This document shows, piece by piece, positions 6,606 through 13,251 of a stretch of DNA of 18,747 bases; the stretch's first letter is position 1; each line of letters begins with the position of its first letter. The translations under genes were made by a program, and so were the position numbers. The stretch spans positions 42,475 to 61,221 of the forward strand of contig DEML01000030.1 of NCBI GenBank assembly GCA_002359185.1, in the 5' to 3' direction. Source of the DNA: Planctomycetaceae bacterium UBA2671 (lineage in GTDB: Bacteria; Planctomycetota; Planctomycetia; Planctomycetales; Planctomycetaceae). Below the pieces are notes generated by a model, which saw only the letters and a program-made list of their open reading frames with translations, was not told the origin of the DNA and made no database searches.

Positions 6606-8798
6606 ATGAACACTCCGTCCTTTGAATGCTTTGATCTCGATCAAACAGTTCGTTCAATCGCCTCCGCCGCGGGAGTGGGTGAACAGCAGGCGCGGGCGGC
6701 TATTGAACTCCTTGACGATGGGAACACCCTGCCCTTCATTGCCCGTTACCGCAAAGAGGCGACGAAAGGGCTTGATGAGACGCAGTTGCGTCTGATTGAA
6801 GATGCCCTGGCAAAAGCTCACGAACTGGCAAAACGCAAATCAACAATTCTCAAAACGATCGATCAACTCGGCCAGTTAACGCCCGCTCTCCGTCAGCAGA
6901 TTGAGCAGTGTGATGACAAGATTGTGTTGGAAGATCTTTATCTGCCTTATAAGCCGAAGCGTCGGACACGAGCGGCGATGGCGCGGGAGCGGGGGCTGCA
7001 ACCGCTGGCTGATCTGCTGCAAAAACAACAACCATTGAGGCCCTCTCGAACGGAGGCAATCCGTCCCTATATCAATCCAGAGAATGAGGTTCCTGATGAA
7101 CAGGCTGCGCTGGCTGGGGCGTGTGATATTCTGGCTGAGCAATGGGCGGAGGATGTTCAGACCCGCAGCTGGCTCAACGAGCAGGCACAGCGGTTCGGGC
7201 GAATTCATTCGCAGGTGAAGCGGGGAAAACAGGATGAAGCCGAGAAGTTTGAGATGTACTTCGATCATGAAGAGGCAGCCAGCCGCATTCCTTCGCATCG
7301 TTTGCTGGCGATGAAGCGGGGCGAGGCCGAAGGCTTACTGAAAGTCAGCCTGAAACTCGATGAGGAAATCGTGCTGCGAAAACTCAAATCGAGACTTTCA
7401 CTGAATCATCAATTCGAACTGCATTCGTTATTGGAACAGACAGCAGAGGATTGTTATCAGCGACTGTTGCTGCCCGCAGCTGAATCGACGCTGCTTCAGG
7501 AACGGAAAGAGAAAGCGGACGAAGAAGCGATTCAGGTCTTCTCGCAAAATCTGCGGGAACTTCTGCTCGCTGCTCCAGCCGGGCCGAAAGTGACGATGGG
7601 GATCGATCCCGGATTTCGCACAGGCTGCAAAGTCGCCATCGTCGATGGAACGGGGAAGTATCTGGAAAGCACGGCTATTTATCCGACACCTCCCCGCAGC
7701 GACATCGACGGAGCCACCCGAACCCTCAAACAGTTGATGGAACGTCATCAGGTCGAGTTGATCGCCATCGGCAACGGAACCGCCTCCCGCGAAACCGATG
7801 CGTTTGTCACAACTCTACTCAAAGACTGGAACTCGCAACACAACGATCAACCCCCCGTTCTCAAAGTCGTCGTCAGTGAATCGGGAGCTTCCATATACTC
7901 GGCCAGCGAACTGGCGGCTCGGGAATATCCCGATCTGGATGTGACGGTCCGGGGAGCGATTTGCATTGCTCATCGATTGCAGGATCCGCTGGCGGAACTG
8001 GTAAAGATCGATCCGAAATCGATTGGCGTGGGCCAGTATCAGCACGATGTCAATCAGTCCCAACTCCGGCACGGGCTCGATCGGGAAGTGCAGTCATGCG
8101 TGAACAGGGTCGGCGTCGATGTGAACATGGCAAGCAGTTCGTTGCTGGCTCACGTGGCGGGCATCGGGCCGAAACTGGCTGAGAAGATCGTCGAGCATCG
8201 GGACGACCAGGGCCGATACCCGAGCCGGGCAGCTTTGATGAAGGTGCCTAAGCTCGGCAAGAAAGTCTTCGAGCAGGCGGCTGGCTTCCTGCGGATTCGC
8301 GATGGCAAACATCCGCTCGATAACTCAGCCGTGCATCCGGAAAGTTATCACATCGTCGAAAGCATGGCTGCTAAACTCGGCGTGGAAACCCGCCAGCTGG
8401 TCGGCAATGAAAGTCTCGTTTCCAAATTGAAAGCCGAAGAGTTCGTAACCCCCGAATGCGGCTTGCCGACGGTAGTCGATATTCTGGAAGAACTGAAAAA
8501 ACCAGGCCGCGACCCCCGCAGCGAATTCAAAGTCGCCCAGTTCTCCGAAAACGTCAACGAAATCACAGACCTGAAACCTGGCATGATCCTCGAAGGCGTC
8601 ATCACCAACGTCACCAAATTCGGAGCCTTCATCGACCTCGGCGTCCACCAGGACGGCCTGATCCACATCTCCGAACTGGCAGACCGCTATGTGAGTTCCC
8701 CGAGTGAGGTAGTTTCGTTGGGGGATATTGTCCGGGTGAAGGTGTTGGAGGTGGATGTGCAGAGGAAGAGGATTGCTGTTTCGAGGAAGCAGGCTTGA
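6606..8798 (+). CDS. tex: Tex, S1-domain RNA-binding transcription accessory protein
   Basis: A 730-residue cytoplasmic nucleic-acid-binding protein; family members affect transcription and RNA handling. The Tex order is complete: helical N-terminal domain with the conserved LPFIARYRKEATKGLDE segment (about 36-60), YqgF/RNase H-like domain from about 329 (MGIDPGFRTGCKVAIVD), helix-hairpin-helix region (VAGIGPKLAEKIVEHR, about 510-580) and a C-terminal S1 domain (about 656-728, LEGVITNVTKFGAFIDLG). The ATG at 6606 is chosen because AGGA (6593-6596) is 9 nt upstream and the family alignment begins here; an ORF extension to 6423 is repeat DNA. Codon choice changes abruptly near 8695: C-ending codons dominate just before, while G- and T-ending codons with three AGG arginines follow to the stop. 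Confidence 0.96.
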   Translation: MNTPSFECFDLDQTVRSIASAAGVGEQQARAAIELLDDGNTLPFIARYRKEATKGLDETQLRLIEDALAKAHELAKRKSTILKTIDQLGQLTPALRQQIEQCDDKIVLEDLYLPYKPKRRTRAAMARERGLQPLADLLQKQQPLRPSRTEAIRPYINPENEVPDEQAALAGACDILAEQWAEDVQTRSWLNEQAQRFGRIHSQVKRGKQDEAEKFEMYFDHEEAASRIPSHRLLAMKRGEAEGLLKVSLKLDEEIVLRKLKSRLSLNHQFELHSLLEQTAEDCYQRLLLPAAESTLLQERKEKADEEAIQVFSQNLRELLLAAPAGPKVTMGIDPGFRTGCKVAIVDGTGKYLESTAIYPTPPRSDIDGATRTLKQLMERHQVELIAIGNGTASRETDAFVTTLLKDWNSQHNDQPPVLKVVVSESGASIYSASELAAREYPDLDVTVRGAICIAHRLQDPLAELVKIDPKSIGVGQYQHDVNQSQLRHGLDREVQSCVNRVGVDVNMASSSLLAHVAGIGPKLAEKIVEHRDDQGRYPSRAALMKVPKLGKKVFEQAAGFLRIRDGKHPLDNSAVHPESYHIVESMAAKLGVETRQLVGNESLVSKLKAEEFVTPECGLPTVVDILEELKKPGRDPRSEFKVAQFSENVNEITDLKPGMILEGVITNVTKFGAFIDLGVHQDGLIHISELADRYVSSPSEVVSLGDIVRVKVLEVDVQRKRIAVSRKQA

Positions 8799-8836
8799 GG
8801 GAAATGTTGACTGTGAGAGACCAACTTATCGTCAAA

Positions 8837-8889
8837 GGGTAGCACCGGTTGATGCGAAGCAGCTACCGGTGTGACGTAGTCACAAGAGG
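8837..8889 (+). repeat. Left REP-like repeat of the RAYT unit
   Basis: This 53-bp repeat matches the reverse complement of 9444-9496 at 48 of 53 positions. GTAG (8839-8842) stands at the foot of a hairpin, CACCGGT (8843-8849) with ACCGGTG (8865-8871), with an inner TGC-gaa-GCA. A second hairpin, GTGAC-gta-GTCAC (8871-8883), follows. A GTAG or GGAG tetranucleotide beside a hairpin is the known hallmark of REP sequences bound by RAYT proteins. The repeat ends in AAGAGG, which is also the only Shine-Dalgarno-like site for the transposase ATG at 8901. Confidence 0.85.
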
Positions 8890-8900
8890 CATCTTCGTTA

Positions 8901-9443
8901 ATGAAGTCGAGAACAAATTCAATGGTCACAAATCGCCGGATTGTGGATGATCAACTTTATGTTCATTTTGTGACATTCTCAGTTGATAAGCGGCGAAAAC
9001 TGCTGGATCATGATCATCCGAAACGTATTCTGCTCGGCGTTATGAACGACCTGAGGGAAAAGAGGTCTGCAAAATGTCCTGGTTTTGTCATCATGCCAGA
9101 TCATGTGCATGCTTTACTCTGGTTTCCCACTCCGGGACAGTTGAGTTCTTTTCTGCACGAATGGAAGCGGCAAACCAGTCTGAGAATCCGCAAGTGGTAT
9201 CGTGAAAACGCGTCGGGATATCAGTCTCGATATCCAGATCCAGTCCGTTTTTGGCAGCCGAAATATTACTCTTTTGAGATTTACAGCCGGAAAAAACTGG
9301 AAGAGAAATTAATATACATGCATCTTAACCCAGTCAGGAATGAGTTGGTCGAGAAAGCCGTTGATTGGAAATGGAGTTCTGCACGATGGTATGAACAACA
9401 ACGATCAGTTGGTATTCCCATTGATTGGGTCGAATGTGACTAA
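8901..9443 (+). CDS. REP-associated tyrosine transposase (RAYT, Y1/IS200-like HUH)
   Basis: A 180-residue single-strand DNA endonuclease-transposase of the Y1_Tnp fold. The HUH motif is HVH at residues 68-70 (VIMPDHVHALL). The probable catalytic tyrosine is Tyr139 in LIYMHLNPVRNELV, the usual RAYT motif. The C-terminal DWKWSSARWY block is also typical. The length is normal for RAYTs and the frame is intact. The start at 8901 follows AAGAGG (8884-8889) by 11 nt, within the left repeat; Met8 (8922) is an alternative. It is expected to nick at REP-like hairpins such as the two flanking copies, but whether it is still mobile or serves the host cannot be told from the sequence. Confidence 0.92.
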   Translation: MKSRTNSMVTNRRIVDDQLYVHFVTFSVDKRRKLLDHDHPKRILLGVMNDLREKRSAKCPGFVIMPDHVHALLWFPTPGQLSSFLHEWKRQTSLRIRKWYRENASGYQSRYPDPVRFWQPKYYSFEIYSRKKLEEKLIYMHLNPVRNELVEKAVDWKWSSARWYEQQRSVGIPIDWVECD

Positions 9444-9496
9444 CCTCTTGTGGCGATGCCACACCGGTAGCTGCTACGCATCAACCGGTGCTACCC
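9444..9496 (-). repeat. Right REP-like repeat of the RAYT unit
   Basis: An inverted copy of 8837-8889 that starts at the base after the RAYT stop codon. On the minus strand it reads GTAG, then the CACCGGT/ACCGGTG hairpin with inner TGC-gta-GCA, then GTGGC-atc-GCCAC (plus 9450-9462). Relative to the left copy the second stem has changed on both arms (GTGAC/GTCAC to GTGGC/GCCAC), so pairing is kept. Confidence 0.85.
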
Positions 9497-9518
9497 GCTG
9501 CGTCTGGATGCACCTTTC
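9497..9518 (-). repeat. Short REP-like hairpin repeat, GAAAGGTGCGTC family, inverted copy 3
   Basis: On the minus strand it reads GAAAGGTGCATC-ca-GACGCAGC, the reverse orientation of the copies at 155-192, 6231-6266 and 9571-9597, with one terminal mismatch. It abuts the right RAYT repeat directly. Confidence 0.5.
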
Positions 9519-9570
9519 CCTATTTCTAAATTCGACCATGAATTCATAATACACGGACCATTACAGTCAA

Positions 9571-9597
9571 AGAAAGGTGCGTTTCAACGCACCCTAC
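9571..9597 (+). repeat. Short REP-like hairpin repeat, GAAAGGTGCGTC family, copy 4
   Basis: GGTGCGTT (9576-9583), TC, AACGCACC (9586-9593): a perfect 8-bp stem, followed by CTAC as in copy 1. Compared with copy 1, two stem positions have changed with preserved pairing (C-G to T-A, and G.T to G-C). It lies 55 bp from the inverted copy 3, giving a head-to-head pair. Confidence 0.55.
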
Positions 9598-9671
9598 GGC
9601 TAAAATATCTTGGCTTCGGTGAAGAGCTTTACATCAAGCACAAGAAATGCTTGATTATAGCGTGGCTAAAA

Positions 9672-9715
9672 TTGCTGCGAGAGAACAGATCAATTATATA
9701 CTTGTCTTGACAAGT
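9672..9715 (+). promoter_or_regulatory. Promoter and palindromic operator of the MarR-exporter operon
   Basis: TTGCTG (9672-9677), a 17-nt spacer and TATATA (9695-9700) give a promoter with a start near 9706. A perfect inverted repeat, ACTTGTC-tt-GACAAGT (9700-9715), covers the end of the -10 and the start point, the classic place for autorepression by a MarR dimer. The palindrome also contains a TTGACA (9707-9712) that could be a -35 of a second promoter, but its -10 would lie at the ATG. Binding by the adjacent MarR protein is inferred. Confidence 0.55.
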
Positions 9716-9740
9716 GTTGTCCCAACAGCAATCATATTGT

Positions 9741-10241
9741 ATGGAAACAACATCCGAGACAAAAACCGTTCAACAGCCCGGCTTCGATTCTCAGGAGCAG
9801 GAAGTTTTTCTGCAGCTCTGGCGGACTTACGACTGTCTGAAAGCGCTCGAAGATCAGTTGTTCGGGAAGTACGATCTTTCGGCTCAGCAATACAATGCAC
9901 TCCGATTGCTGGAGGCGGCTGCTCCGGATGGGATTCAGACGATGGATCTGGGGCGACGGATGATTTCTCGTAGTCCCGATACGACACGATTGATCGATCG
10001 GCTGGAAAAGCGGGGGTTCATCTCTCGCAGTCGACGAGAAGATAACCGCCGTGTTGTCGAAATCTCCATTTCCCAGGCCGGGCTGGATCTTCTCCGTGAG
10101 ATGGACGCAGAGGTCAATGAGATGAATCAGAAACAGTTGGGGCATCTGAGTGCCCAACAGCAGCAGCAACTGGTGAAGTTGTTGCGACTGGCTCGCAAGC
10201 CGCATGAGGACTCGACGTGCGACTGGCTGGAAATTCAATAA
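9741..10241 (+). CDS. MarR-family transcriptional regulator
   Basis: A 166-residue winged-helix regulator, probably a ligand- or redox-responsive dimeric repressor of its own operon. The dimerising N-terminal helices (SQEQEVFLQLWRTYDCLKALE) are followed by the wHTH with recognition helix SRSPDTTRLIDRLEKRG and a wing with DNRRVVEISIS, the typical MarR pattern. A Gln-rich turn (SAQQQQQ) lies in the C-terminal dimer helix. There are only two cysteines (DCLK, and TCDW near the end), so thiol sensing is possible but unproved. The ATG at 9741 is preferred; an in-frame GTG at 9714 lies in the operator palindrome and would leave almost no leader. No Shine-Dalgarno is visible. The exporter gene starts 11 nt after the stop, so the two should be cotranscribed. 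Confidence 0.93.
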   Translation: METTSETKTVQQPGFDSQEQEVFLQLWRTYDCLKALEDQLFGKYDLSAQQYNALRLLEAAAPDGIQTMDLGRRMISRSPDTTRLIDRLEKRGFISRSRREDNRRVVEISISQAGLDLLREMDAEVNEMNQKQLGHLSAQQQQQLVKLLRLARKPHEDSTCDWLEIQ

Positions 10242-10252
10242 GGCGAAACGAA

Positions 10253-11335
10253 ATGAGTACGGGGACCTGTGCGGGGGAGAGCCTGAAACGGCTCTGGCCG
10301 TTTGGTTTGTGGTTATTGACGTTTTATTCGGTGTGGTTGTTTCTTGTCATTTACAATGATGACTGGTCGACGGTCATTTCTCATTGGCCGATTGCTCTTT
10401 CGATGTCTTTCGGCTCCTACATCGCCGGCTCCACTCCGATGGGGGGAGGCACGGTCGGTTTTCCTGTGCTTGTATTGTTATTCGATATGCCCGGTTCACT
10501 CGGTCGCAACTTCGGGCTCGCGGTGCAATCGATTGGCATGGTCTCGGCCAGCATTTACATCTTTTCTTCACGCCGTCCCATTGACTGGGGATTACTGAAA
10601 CCGGCTTTGCTCGGAGCGTTCATCGGAACTCCCCTGGGAGCAGCGTTCATCGCTCCATTCATTCCCGACCTGTGGGTGAAGCTGACGTTTGCGATCGTCT
10701 GGTGCAGTTTCGGGATTATGCATCTGGTCAAAATGCAGGAATTGATTTCCGCTGAAGGAGTCAGTAACTGCTGGCGAAGCTGGGATCGAATCATCGGCCT
10801 GGCGGTCGGACTCAGTGGTGGCATCGTCGCCTCCATTACGGGAGTTGGCATCGACATGCTGATTTATGCCACCCTCGTTCTGCTGTACCGGGCGGATCTC
10901 AAAGTTGCGATTCCGACTTCTGTCGTGATCATGGCTTTCGCATCCGTTTGTGGGATTGCTTCCAATGTGGCTCTGTCGAAAATCAATCCCGGTCTGTATT
11001 TTCTCGATCCCGAAGTCTACGCCAACTGGCTGGCAGCCGCTCCGATTGTCGCACTGGGAGCCCCCTTCGGCGCATTGGTGGTTAATCTGATTTCCCGCAA
11101 GCCGACCTTATTACTCGTCTCTCTGCTATGTATTGGTCAATTTGTCTGGACCGTGGTTCAGGAAGGCGTGACAGGCTATGCACTCACAGGAGCAATTGCC
11201 GGAGTCCTTGCGGTCAATTTCATGTTCCACATACTCTATCATCTGGGACACGATGAAGAGGCTGAATTCGAATCATCATCGACTAACGCAAGTCGTATTC
11301 CCGTTCAGGTCGCTACTGATGATGTTTCCAGCTGA
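10253..11335 (+). CDS. TauE/SafE-family membrane exporter (sulfite/sulfonate type)
   Basis: A 360-residue inner-membrane protein with about nine or ten hydrophobic segments. The family moves sulfite, sulfoacetate or other anions, but the substrate here is unknown. Typical signatures are the glycine-rich start of each half: SYIAGSTPMGGGTVGFPVL (about residues 51-70) and SGGIVASITGVGIDMLIYATL (about 186-206). The two-fold repeat is complete. The ATG at 10253 has AAGG (10240-10243) 9 nt upstream, overlapping the stop codon of the MarR gene; ORF extension to 10217 would overlap that gene. Context suggests a MarR-controlled detoxification exporter. The stop codon TGA (11333-11335) is also the first half of a 6-bp duplication flanking the adjacent MITE-like element, so insertion occurred exactly at the gene end. 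Confidence 0.9.
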   Translation: MSTGTCAGESLKRLWPFGLWLLTFYSVWLFLVIYNDDWSTVISHWPIALSMSFGSYIAGSTPMGGGTVGFPVLVLLFDMPGSLGRNFGLAVQSIGMVSASIYIFSSRRPIDWGLLKPALLGAFIGTPLGAAFIAPFIPDLWVKLTFAIVWCSFGIMHLVKMQELISAEGVSNCWRSWDRIIGLAVGLSGGIVASITGVGIDMLIYATLVLLYRADLKVAIPTSVVIMAFASVCGIASNVALSKINPGLYFLDPEVYANWLAAAPIVALGAPFGALVVNLISRKPTLLLVSLLCIGQFVWTVVQEGVTGYALTGAIAGVLAVNFMFHILYHLGHDEEAEFESSSTNASRIPVQVATDDVSS

Positions 11336-11338
11336 TTA

Positions 11339-11640
11339 CTGAAGTTTTGCAAAACGCTAGAATTCAAAACAAATGAGAAGTCAGCGTATAAATTATTGAG
11401 AGCATCTTAACCCGACGCGTCAGCGAGGGGACGGCTTTCGATTAACAATTCGGTCAAACTATAAAACCAGTTGGCTACTGTTATTTCACGTGAAAAACTG
11501 ATCTGTGAAGCATAAAAGCTGGTTGTTTATCGATTCGTTGAATCGGATTGCCAAAGATCAAATCCAGCAGTTTAACAGTTCCACACGTGCCCCTCGCTGA
11601 CGCGTCGGGTTATGAATTATTGGAATTTGCAAAACTTCAG
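11339..11640. mobile_element. MITE-like 302-bp non-autonomous element with TIRs and TSD
   Basis: Perfect 15-bp terminal inverted repeats, CTGAAGTTTTGCAAA (11339-11353) and its complement (11626-11640), are flanked on both sides by TGATTA (11333-11338 and 11641-11646), a 6-bp target duplication. If the adjoining A/T pair is counted in the TIR, the duplication shrinks to GATT. There is no ORF of note inside. A second pair of inverted 22-bp arms containing CCCGACGCGTCAGCGAGGGG lies at 11409-11430 and 11590-11611. A perfect 12-bp palindrome, TTTCACGTGAAA (11484-11495), lies exactly at the midpoint of the element, though the inner arms are not symmetric about it. No matching transposase is in the window; the RAYT at 8901 uses unrelated repeats. 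Confidence 0.75.
11409..11611. repeat. Inner inverted repeat arms, CCCGACGCGTCAGCGAGGGG type
   Basis: The 22-bp arms at 11409-11430 and 11590-11611 are exact reverse complements. Between them lie further partial dyads, such as ATAAAACCAG (11461-11470) against CTGGTTGTTTAT (11519-11530) and CGATTC-gtt-GAATCG (near 11530-11544), so single-stranded DNA or RNA would fold into a long hairpin. The GC-rich arms differ from the AT-rich rest of the element and may be a separate repeat family carried by it. Confidence 0.7.
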
Positions 11641-11705
11641 TGATTAGTTTAGTACTGATTCAGACTGAAACGGGGATGTCAGAAAAACAAAAAATGCAGG
11701 CTTGC

Positions 11706-11734
11706 TTGACTCAGGTTCACTCACCACTTATCAC
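11706..11734 (+). promoter_or_regulatory. Predicted promoter of ktrBA
   Basis: TTGACT (11706-11711), a 17-nt spacer and TATCAC (11729-11734), with an expected start near 11741, about 60 nt before the GTG of ktrB. The leader contains a small TCGAT-t-ATCGA dyad near the gene start. It lies outside the MITE-like element, so the insertion should not have removed it. Confidence 0.4.
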
Positions 11735-11800
11735 CATTAGACAGCACACGGCAGAATTCCAGTTTGACTGTCGATTATCGATAAATGTGGGGAGTGATGA

Positions 11801-13219
11801 GTGAAACAGAAGCCAGGAACTGGGGGTGTCCGGTGGAAGAACACTTCTCGTCGACTTCCCCAATCTCCGCTCTGGAAACGCGGACTGGCACCGGCAGAGC
11901 TATTCGTAATTTCGTTTCTTGCTCTCATCACAGTCGGCGCACTGATTCTCCGCTTTTGCCCCGGCTTGTATCGTGGGGAGGGGCTCAACTGGACAGACTC
12001 TGTATTTACAGCCACGAGCGCAGTTTGTGTAACCGGCTTAATTGTGGTCGATACCGCGACTTACTTCACCCCGCTCGGACAAGCCGTTCTACTGTTGCTC
12101 ATCCAGCTGGGGGGGCTCGGAATGCTCGTACTCACGAGTGTGATGATTACCGCTCTGGGGGGCCGTCCTTCCCTGCAGACAGAGAGGCTCGCGACCGGTT
12201 CCCATCATATGATCGCACTGATTCCTGCCCGTCAACTGATATATGATATCGTCCGCTTTACATTCATCATCGAAGCCTTGGGAGCGATCGCTCTGTATCT
12301 CGTCTGGATTCCCCGGTACGGGATGCTGGGGGCGATCTGGCCAGCAGTTTTTCATTCGATCAGTGCGTTTTGCAATGCCGGATTCTCGACAAATACCGAA
12401 TCGCTGATGAACCTGCAGAACTCTCCGATGACGATTTTCATCATCTCAATGCTGATCATCGCCGGCGGCCTGGGTTTTATCACGATGGAGGAAATTCAAA
12501 ATCGATTTCTAAGTCGGAAGAAATCGACCAGACGGATTTCCGTACACTCACGACTGGTTCTGGTGACGAGTGGAATACTCATTGTGGGAGGCTGGATCCT
12601 CTTTGCCATTTTTGAATGGAGAGGAGTTCTCAATGAAATGACCATGTTCAATCGATTGACCAATTCATTTTTCATGAGTGTCACACCCCGGACCGCTGGA
12701 TTTAACTCGATTGATTATTCTCTGGCCTCGGACAGTACCAATTTTCTGACGATCATTCTGATGACAATAGGAGGCTCTCCGGGTTCGACAGCCGGAGGGA
12801 TGAAAACAACGACCTTCGCATTACTTGGGTTACTGGCCTGGTCCCGTCTGCGTTCACACCCTACGGTCACCTTTGCCAATCGTTCCATTCCGAGTGAAAC
12901 TATACAGCGTGCAACGGGTCTGTTTGTGATTTCAACAGGGTCTATTGTGTTGAGTGTTTTTTTAATCGAAATGATTGGGGATAGCCTGGGAGCAGAACCA
13001 CAATTTCTCACCCGATTATTTGAAACCGTCAGTGCCTTTAATACCGTAGGGTTGTCGATGGGATTAACTCCTGACCTCACCACACCTTCTCGATGGCTAT
13101 TAATCATCTTGATGATTGCGGGACGGACAGGACCACTCTCAATTGCAGCTGCACTGATTGTGCGACTTTCAATCAAAGGCAAATACCGACTGGCCTATGA
13201 AGATGTTGTCGTCGGCTGA
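11801..13219 (+). CDS. ktrB: KtrB/TrkH-family potassium uptake channel subunit
   Basis: Forms the membrane pore of a K+ uptake system gated by the cytosolic RCK protein encoded next. The 472 residues contain four M1-P-M2 repeats, and all four filter glycines are visible: TSAVCVTGL (Gly79), ISAFCNAGF (Gly194), SVTPRTAGF (Gly300) and SAFNTVGLS (Gly417). The mobile intramembrane loop GGSPGSTAGGMKTTT (324-338) and the arginine of AGRTGP (442) are also typical. A basic N-terminal extension of about 30 residues precedes the first helix. The GTG at 11801 is chosen since GGGGAG (11789-11794) lies 6 nt upstream. KtrB proteins usually work as Na+-dependent dimers on a KtrA octamer; ion coupling here is not visible. 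Confidence 0.94.
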   Translation: MKQKPGTGGVRWKNTSRRLPQSPLWKRGLAPAELFVISFLALITVGALILRFCPGLYRGEGLNWTDSVFTATSAVCVTGLIVVDTATYFTPLGQAVLLLLIQLGGLGMLVLTSVMITALGGRPSLQTERLATGSHHMIALIPARQLIYDIVRFTFIIEALGAIALYLVWIPRYGMLGAIWPAVFHSISAFCNAGFSTNTESLMNLQNSPMTIFIISMLIIAGGLGFITMEEIQNRFLSRKKSTRRISVHSRLVLVTSGILIVGGWILFAIFEWRGVLNEMTMFNRLTNSFFMSVTPRTAGFNSIDYSLASDSTNFLTIILMTIGGSPGSTAGGMKTTTFALLGLLAWSRLRSHPTVTFANRSIPSETIQRATGLFVISTGSIVLSVFLIEMIGDSLGAEPQFLTRLFETVSAFNTVGLSMGLTPDLTTPSRWLLIILMIAGRTGPLSIAAALIVRLSIKGKYRLAYEDVVVG

Positions 13220-13251
13220 TCGATATTGTGTGCAATATTTTGGAGACCATC

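Larger units (their letters stand above)
8837..9496 (+). mobile_element. REPtron-like unit: RAYT gene between inverted REP-like repeats
   Basis: The 660-bp unit consists of a 53-bp repeat, an 11-nt gap, the transposase gene, and an inverted copy of the repeat starting at the base after the stop codon. No flanking target duplication is seen, as expected for HUH/Y1 transposases. In known systems RAYTs are single-copy, domesticated relatives of IS200/IS605 transposases that process REP hairpins. Assignment of this unit to that class rests on the protein motifs, the GTAG-hairpin structure and the inverted arrangement. Confidence 0.8.

Noticed and set aside
8837..9496. CRISPR-like array from the repeats around the RAYT gene
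   Set aside because: There are just two copies in inverted orientation with a gene between them, and no regular spacers.
9714..9740. Upstream GTG start of the MarR gene
   Set aside because: It lies inside the operator palindrome and beside the predicted transcription start, leaving no leader; the ATG at 9741 gives a normal family N-terminus.
11735..11800. c-di-AMP riboswitch in the ktrBA leader
   Set aside because: Such riboswitches control ktr genes in Gram-positive bacteria, but the leader is only about 60 nt and lacks the conserved large fold.
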